Shown in pieces: positions 59,393 to 64,000 of a DNA stretch of 64,000 nucleotides (position 1 is the stretch's first letter; each line of letters starts with the position of its first letter). Source of the DNA: Arthrobacter sp. (lineage in GTDB: Bacteria; Actinomycetota; Actinomycetes; Actinomycetales; Micrococcaceae); NCBI RefSeq assembly GCF_031179985.1, contig NZ_JAPSHJ010000005.1:78660-142659 (forward strand), read 5' to 3'. The notes beneath the pieces are model-generated. The model was given only the letters and a program-made list of their open reading frames with translations. It did no database searches and was not told where the DNA came from. The position numbers were made by a program, and so were the translations under genes.

Positions 59393-60202
59393 TCAGTAGC
59401 TTTCCGGTTCGTGAGCTTCCGTGGGCTCGATGAATGCTGCGGCCAGGGCTTCGGAACCGCGGGCCAGCAGTGCGACGTCCGCACCAACCAGAATGAAACT
59501 GGCGCCATTGTCGAGGTAGTGGCGGGCGGTATCAGGGTTGAAGGCGTTCACGCCGGCCGGTTTACCTGCCGATTTTGCGGCTCCGAGGCAATGTTCGACG
59601 GCGGCGCGGACCTCAGGGTGTTCCTGCTGTCCCAGCAGGCCCATGGAGGCAGCGAGGTCCGAGGGACCAAGGAAGATAGCGTCCACACCCTCCACGGCGA
59701 GGATCTCCGTCACCGAATCCACCGCCTTTGTGGACTCAATCTGGACGGTGATGCTGATGGTCTCCGCGGCCCTGGCGAGGTAGTCCGGAATGCGGTTCCA
59801 GCGGGCGGCGCGGGCCAGTGCCGAGCCCACGCCGCGAACTCCGCGGGGAGGGTAACGGGTGGCGGCCACTGCAGCCTCCGCCTCAGGCACCGAATTGACC
59901 ATGGGGATCAGCAGGTTCTGGACGCCCAGGTCCAGGTACTGCTTGATGAGCACAGTGTCATTCACTGGCGGCCGCACCAGGGTATGAACCGGGAAGCCGT
60001 GGATGGCCTGGAGTTGGGCCAGGATCGATTCCAGGCCGTTCGGGCTGTGCTCGGCATCCACCAACAGCCAGTCGAGGCCGGAGCCCGCGCAGAGTTCGGC
60101 CACGAGCGGGCTGCCGGAGCAGACCCACATGCCCGCCAGCGGGCGGTGTGCCGCTGCCAGCGCATCTCGAAAGGTGTTGTCCGGTTCTAGTCGAAGCGGC
60201 AT
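59393..60202 (-). CDS. hpaI: HpaI-type aldolase (4-hydroxy-2-oxoheptanedioate aldolase)
   Basis: A 269-residue class II pyruvate aldolase of the HpcH/HpaI family: LVDAEHSPNGLESILAQL, LIPMVNSVPEAEAAVAATRYPPRGVRG and IFLGPSDLAASMG with the metal-binding Glu and Asp. It cleaves the last ring-fission product into pyruvate and succinate semialdehyde. It overlaps the hydratase gene by 16 bases and ends the homoprotocatechuate operon. Confidence 0.92.
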   Translation of the reverse strand: MPLRLEPDNTFRDALAAAHRPLAGMWVCSGSPLVAELCAGSGLDWLLVDAEHSPNGLESILAQLQAIHGFPVHTLVRPPVNDTVLIKQYLDLGVQNLLIPMVNSVPEAEAAVAATRYPPRGVRGVGSALARAARWNRIPDYLARAAETISITVQIESTKAVDSVTEILAVEGVDAIFLGPSDLAASMGLLGQQEHPEVRAAVEHCLGAAKSAGKPAGVNAFNPDTARHYLDNGASFILVGADVALLARGSEALAAAFIEPTEAHEPESY

Positions 60203-60972
60203 GTGACACTCCCCAGCGGTCCGTAGTCGGCATGGACGGTGTCCCCTTTATATACCCACAAGGGCCGGGTGAAGGATCCGGCGAGGATGATGTCGCCGGC
60301 CTTCATGCTGTCCCCATGGGCGGCGATCTTGTTGGCCAGCCAGTGGACGCCGTTGGCAGGATGGTCCAGGACGCCCGCGGCGACGCCGGTTTCTTCCACG
60401 GTCTGGTTTTTATAGAGGATGGCCGCCACCCAGCGCAGGTCGACGGCGTCGGGCCTGACCGGGTGGCCGCCCACCACCATGGCCCCCATCGCCGCGTTGT
60501 CCGCGATGGTGTCCACGATGGTCCGGCCCTCCATCTCAATCCGGGAATCCAGGATCTCCAGGGCCGGAACCACGTACTCGGTGGCCTTCAGGACATCGAA
60601 AATGGTGCAGCCGGGGCCTTTGAGCCCGTCCTTCAGGACAAACGCCAACTCCACCTCCACCCGCGGATGGGTGTAGCTGTCCCATTCAACCGAACAGCCC
60701 GTTTCCAGCACCATGTCATCGAAGATGGCGCCATAGTCCGGCTCGGTGATCCCGGTGGCGGCCTGCATGGCCTTCGACGTGAGGCCGATCTTCCGCCCCA
60801 CCAGGGTCCGGCCGGCATCCTCGTTCCGGCGGCGCCACAGCTGCTGCACGGCGTAGGAGTCCTCCACGGTCATCTCCGGATAGCGGGAGGTCAGCCGGGG
60901 CACGGGAGTCCGGGAACGTCCGGCCTCCAGCAGCTCGTCCGCAATGGCCTCAATCGTCTTGGCATCCAACAT
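60187..60972 (-). CDS. hpaH: 2-oxo-hept-3-ene-1,7-dioate hydratase
   Basis: A 261-residue hydratase of the 2-keto-4-pentenoate hydratase family: GRKIGLTSKAMQ, EVELAFVLKDGL and GDIILAGSFTRPL. It adds water to the dienoate before aldolase cleavage. Only one base separates it from the dioxygenase gene upstream, and it overlaps the aldolase, confirming one transcript. Confidence 0.92.
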   Translation of the reverse strand: MLDAKTIEAIADELLEAGRSRTPVPRLTSRYPEMTVEDSYAVQQLWRRRNEDAGRTLVGRKIGLTSKAMQAATGITEPDYGAIFDDMVLETGCSVEWDSYTHPRVEVELAFVLKDGLKGPGCTIFDVLKATEYVVPALEILDSRIEMEGRTIVDTIADNAAMGAMVVGGHPVRPDAVDLRWVAAILYKNQTVEETGVAAGVLDHPANGVHWLANKIAAHGDSMKAGDIILAGSFTRPLWVYKGDTVHADYGPLGSVTCRFD

Positions 60973-60973
60973 G

Positions 60974-62059
60974 CTAGACCTGCGCTCCGAGCTTGAACCC
61001 GCGATCCTCGCCGGACTCCTGGCCGGGCTCCCGGGTGTACGAAAAACCGTCCGCGCCCACGGTCACTGCCATCTCGCTCTTTTCCTCGCGTTCGATCACC
61101 GGTTGCGGATTGCCGTCCAGGTCCAGCACCAGGGAAGCCTCCGTGTACCAGCTGGGCACTACCGGGTTGCCCCACCAGTCGCGCCGCTGGTTATCGTGAA
61201 CGTCCCAGGTCACCACCGGGTTGTCCGGGTCGCCGGTGTAGTAGTCCTGGGTGTAGATCTCGATCCGGTGCCCATCCGGGTCCAGAATGTACAGGTAGAA
61301 GGCGTTGGATACGCCGTGCCGGCCGGGCCCGCGTTCAATCCGGTCGCTGATCCGCAGGGCGCCCATTTTGTCGCAGATCTGGATGATGTTGTGCTTCTCG
61401 TGAGTGGCGAAGGCAATGTGGTGCATGCGCGGGCCGTTGCCTCCAGTCAGTGCTGTGTCGTGCACGGTCTGCTTGCGGTGCATCCACACGGCATAGGAAA
61501 CGCCGTCGGAATCCTGGATGTCTTCTGAGACGCGGAAGCCGAGATCCTCCAGGTATTTGCGGCCCCGCTGGACGTCAGGGGTGACCTGGTTGAAGTGGTC
61601 CAGCCGCACCAGCTCGCCGGCGGAGTAGAGGTCGTAGCGCTGGGTGAGGCGCTCCACATGCTGCACATCGTAGAAGAACTCATAAGGGAAGCCCAGCGGG
61701 TCCTCGACTCTCACGGAGTCGCCGACGCCCTTGGTGAAGCCTTCCCTGCGGCGTTCAGTGCGGCAGCCCAGTTCTTTGAAGTACGCTTCCGCAGCATCAA
61801 CTTCTGTTGGGGACTTCACCCGGTAGGCAAACGCTGCGACGGCGGCGATGGGCCCCTTGCGGAGTACCAGGTTGTGGTGGATGAACTCCTCGAGGGAGCG
61901 CAGGTAAATGGTGTTCTCGTCTTCTTCGGTGACGTGCAGGCCCAGGACATCGACGTAGAACGCGCGGGACTTGGCGAGGTCCGTGACCACGATTTCCATG
62001 TAGGCGCAGCGCACGATGTCCGGAGCGGGAACGGTGGGGGTGGGAACAAAGTTGGTCAT
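60974..62059 (-). CDS. hpaD: 3,4-dihydroxyphenylacetate 2,3-dioxygenase
   Basis: A 361-residue extradiol dioxygenase of the vicinal oxygen chelate type. Metal ligands are His155 (VRLDHFNQ), His214 (RMHHIAF) and Glu267 (HRIEIYTQ), the same numbers recalled for MndD of Arthrobacter globiformis, a Mn-dependent enzyme. It opens the ring of homoprotocatechuate between C2 and C3. Whether Mn or Fe is used cannot be read from the sequence. It sits between the semialdehyde dehydrogenase and the hydratase. Confidence 0.95.
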   Translation of the reverse strand: MTNFVPTPTVPAPDIVRCAYMEIVVTDLAKSRAFYVDVLGLHVTEEDENTIYLRSLEEFIHHNLVLRKGPIAAVAAFAYRVKSPTEVDAAEAYFKELGCRTERRREGFTKGVGDSVRVEDPLGFPYEFFYDVQHVERLTQRYDLYSAGELVRLDHFNQVTPDVQRGRKYLEDLGFRVSEDIQDSDGVSYAVWMHRKQTVHDTALTGGNGPRMHHIAFATHEKHNIIQICDKMGALRISDRIERGPGRHGVSNAFYLYILDPDGHRIEIYTQDYYTGDPDNPVVTWDVHDNQRRDWWGNPVVPSWYTEASLVLDLDGNPQPVIEREEKSEMAVTVGADGFSYTREPGQESGEDRGFKLGAQV

Positions 62060-62105
62060 GGGATTCTCTCTTCTTTGAGGAGGTAGGGGACGGCAGCCGG
62101 AGAGG

Positions 62106-63647
62106 CTAGCCCTCGTTGGCGGCCGAGGCTTCGATGCTGCCGAACTTCGGAGTGTGAACGGAGCCGAGGGTGATGTGGACGGCCTGCTGGTCGGTGTAGA
62201 AATCGATGGAGCGGTAGCCGCCCTCGTGCCCCAGGCCTGACGCCTTGACTCCGCCGAAGGGGGTGCGGAGGTCCCGGACGTTATGACTGTTCAGCCACAC
62301 CATGCCGGCCTCGACGTTTTGGGAGAAGTTATGAGCGCGGGTCAGGTTCTGCGTCCAGATGTAAGCAGCCAGGCCATAGCGGGTGTTGTTCGCCAGAGCC
62401 AGCGCCTCGTCGTCGTTCTCAAACGGGGTGATGGCGACGACGGGACCGAAGATCTCTTCCTGGAAGATCCGCGCGTCGGGGGAGACATCAGCGAAGACTG
62501 TAGGGGCGATGTAGTTGCCTTCGGGCAGGTGCTCCGGCCGTCCGCCGCCGGCCAAAAGCCGGCCCTCGGACTTGCCGATGTCCACGTAGGACGCCACTTT
62601 GTCGTAGTGCTCGGGGTGGACCAGCGCGCCGACCTCGGTTTTGGGATCGTGGGGATCGCCGACGACGATGTTCTTCGCGCGGGCAGCGTACTTTTCGCAG
62701 AACTCGTCATACACGGCGCGTTCCACCAGGATCCGGGACCCTGCTGTGCAGCGCTCGCCGTTCAGGGAGAAGACGCCGAACAGTGCGGAGTCGATGGCGG
62801 CGTCCAGATCGGCGTCGGCGAACACCACACAAGGCGACTTTCCACCGAGCTCCATGGAGAGGCCCTTGAGGTTGGCCGCGGCGTTCCGGAAGATCGTCTG
62901 GCCCGTGGTGGTCTCGCCGGTGAACGAGATCAGCGGCACGTCGGGGTGCTTCACCAAGGCATCGCCGGCTTCCTCGCCGAGGCCGTTGACAAGGTTGAAC
63001 ACACCATTCGGGAGCCCGGCGTCCTTGAAGATCTGCGCCCACAGCGATGCCGAGAGGGGAGTGAACTCGGCCGGCTTGAGGACAACGGTGTTGCCCGTGG
63101 CCAGGGCAGGGGCGAGCTTCCAGGACTCGAGCATGAACGGCGTGTTCCAGGGTGTGATGAGGCCGGCGACACCGATCGGCTTCCGGTTCACGTAGTTGAT
63201 CTGAGAGCCGGGGACCTTCATGGCGTCGTCGAACTGCGCCACGATCAGGTCCGCGAAGAAGCGGAAGTTCTCGGCCGCGCGGAGGGCCTGGCCCTTTGCC
63301 TGGGTGATGGGCAGGCCGGTGTCGAACGTCTCCAGCTCGGCAAGCCGTCCCTCCTGGGCTTCGACGGCATCGGCGATTTTGTTCAGGACGCGGGCGCGCT
63401 CGCGGGGCTTCATCTTCGGCCACGGTCCATTAACGAACGCTTCGCGGGCGGCGGCGACAGCGAGGTCGATGTCTTCCTTCTGCCCGGCGGCGGCAGTGGC
63501 GTAGTTCCGGTTGGATACCGGATCCAGGACGTCGAAGGTCTTTCCGCCCACGGAATCCACGAACTGGCCGTTGATGTAGTGCTGAATGTGCGCGGGCAGG
63601 TCCTGCGGGACGTAATGGGCCTTGGTTACTTCTGCAGTGAACGTCAT
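62106..63647 (-). CDS. hpaE: 5-carboxymethyl-2-hydroxymuconate semialdehyde dehydrogenase
   Basis: A 513-residue aldehyde dehydrogenase with ITPWNTPFMLESWKLAPALA, base Glu in MELGGKSP and catalytic Cys in GERCTAGSR. Position in the operon and length match HpaE, which oxidises the ring-cleavage semialdehyde. It is first gene of the operon, preceded by the GntR regulator. The isomerase and decarboxylase of the pathway are not in the window. Confidence 0.93.
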   Translation of the reverse strand: MTFTAEVTKAHYVPQDLPAHIQHYINGQFVDSVGGKTFDVLDPVSNRNYATAAAGQKEDIDLAVAAAREAFVNGPWPKMKPRERARVLNKIADAVEAQEGRLAELETFDTGLPITQAKGQALRAAENFRFFADLIVAQFDDAMKVPGSQINYVNRKPIGVAGLITPWNTPFMLESWKLAPALATGNTVVLKPAEFTPLSASLWAQIFKDAGLPNGVFNLVNGLGEEAGDALVKHPDVPLISFTGETTTGQTIFRNAAANLKGLSMELGGKSPCVVFADADLDAAIDSALFGVFSLNGERCTAGSRILVERAVYDEFCEKYAARAKNIVVGDPHDPKTEVGALVHPEHYDKVASYVDIGKSEGRLLAGGGRPEHLPEGNYIAPTVFADVSPDARIFQEEIFGPVVAITPFENDDEALALANNTRYGLAAYIWTQNLTRAHNFSQNVEAGMVWLNSHNVRDLRTPFGGVKASGLGHEGGYRSIDFYTDQQAVHITLGSVHTPKFGSIEASAANEG

Positions 63648-63698
63648 TGTTGTTTCCTTACTGCTTGGCGGGGTCTTTGCCTCCGGTGGGGAAGCTGG

Positions 63699-64000
63699 TC
63701 AGATGCTTTTGGCTTGGCTCAGGTACGCGTCCAGGGTGGCTGAGCGGTGCAGACGGGCAGCCTTTTCGATCTCGTCAGCGCTGGCGCCGGACTCGATGAG
63801 CTGGAGCAGGGCTTCGTGTTCATCCACGGAGTCGTGGGCGCGGCCGGGCACGAAACGGAAGGTGGAGGACCGGAGGGAAGCTAAGCGGTTCCAGCCGCGG
63901 TGGACCAGATCAAGGATGTGCGGGTTGGGGCAATGCTCGAACAGGACACTGTGGAACTCCTGGTTCAACAGGGTGAAGCGGACAGGATCGAAGTGTTCCA
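63699..64000 (-). CDS. GntR-family regulator, FCD domain (5' end outside window)
   Basis: The C-terminal 99 residues of a GntR/FadR-type regulator: FDPVRFTLLNQEFHSVLFEHCPN, then VDEHEALLQLIESG, with the His residues that bind metal in FCD domains. The frame remains open to the last base of the window; the N-terminal winged helix is not visible. It precedes hpaE by 51 bases on the same strand and probably regulates the homoprotocatechuate operon. Confidence 0.88.
   Translation of the reverse strand, partial: EHFDPVRFTLLNQEFHSVLFEHCPNPHILDLVHRGWNRLASLRSSTFRFVPGRAHDSVDEHEALLQLIESGASADEIEKAARLHRSATLDAYLSQAKSI

Noticed and set aside
62283..63743. 486-codon plus-strand frame opposite hpaE
   Set aside because: Shadow of hpaE, with no motif of its own.

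Overview
The window is high-GC DNA whose gene content fits a soil actinobacterium of the Micrococcaceae, most likely Arthrobacter sensu lato (Arthrobacter, Pseudarthrobacter, Paenarthrobacter). Pointers are Lsr2, an iron-box promoter of DtxR/IdeR type, LAXTG/LPXTG-type surface proteins, a DesA3-like desaturase with its own reductase, and a homoprotocatechuate dioxygenase whose ligand positions (H155, H214, E267) equal those recalled for MndD of Arthrobacter globiformis. No rRNA, tRNA or CRISPR array was seen. All calls come from reading the sequence and from knowledge of the families; no search was run.

Layout. 1-4.2 kb: gamma-glutamylation pathway for amine catabolism (glutamine synthetase-like ligase, aldehyde dehydrogenase, class I amidotransferase hydrolase, SDR). 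4.4-32 kb: an accessory region with four ECF-like sigma factors, one sigma-region-4-only protein, four members of a small paralogous protein family, an Lsr2 paralogue, an IS481 remnant bracketing an alpha/beta hydrolase and WYL regulator, a gamma-butyrolactone-type signalling set (AfsA-like synthase, TetR receptor, epimerase), a flotillin, an iron-box-controlled adenylation/carrier/acyltransferase protein, a sortase-assembled pilus operon and a repeat-rich LAETG surface protein. 32-47.7 kb: a fructan locus with two secreted GH32 enzymes, two LacI regulators, a Dpp/Opp-type ABC importer and an intracellular GH32 enzyme. 47.7-58 kb: two small unknown genes, a PucR regulator divergent from a reductase/desaturase pair, GH1 beta-glucosidase, RadA, an MFS and an FUSC-like transporter, and a flavoprotein fragment. 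58.4-64 kb: proline dehydrogenase and the homoprotocatechuate meta-cleavage operon (hpaI, hydratase, hpaD, hpaE, GntR regulator).

Main observation. Thirteen places carry CGTCA, usually followed by CGAT or GGAAT, exactly 19 bases before a T-rich element close to TCTAAC. They lie upstream of all four ECF-like sigma genes, the sigma-4 orphan, one small-family gene, lsr2, the pilus operon, a membrane protein gene and the divergent pair at 48.1 kb (which includes a histidine-less HPt-like protein); two more face each other in a gene-poor stretch near 28 kb. The simplest reading is an autoregulated ECF-sigma regulon tying surface appendages to nucleoid silencing and to a set of uncharacterised small proteins. 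At two genes the element is so close to the ATG that the message would be leaderless.
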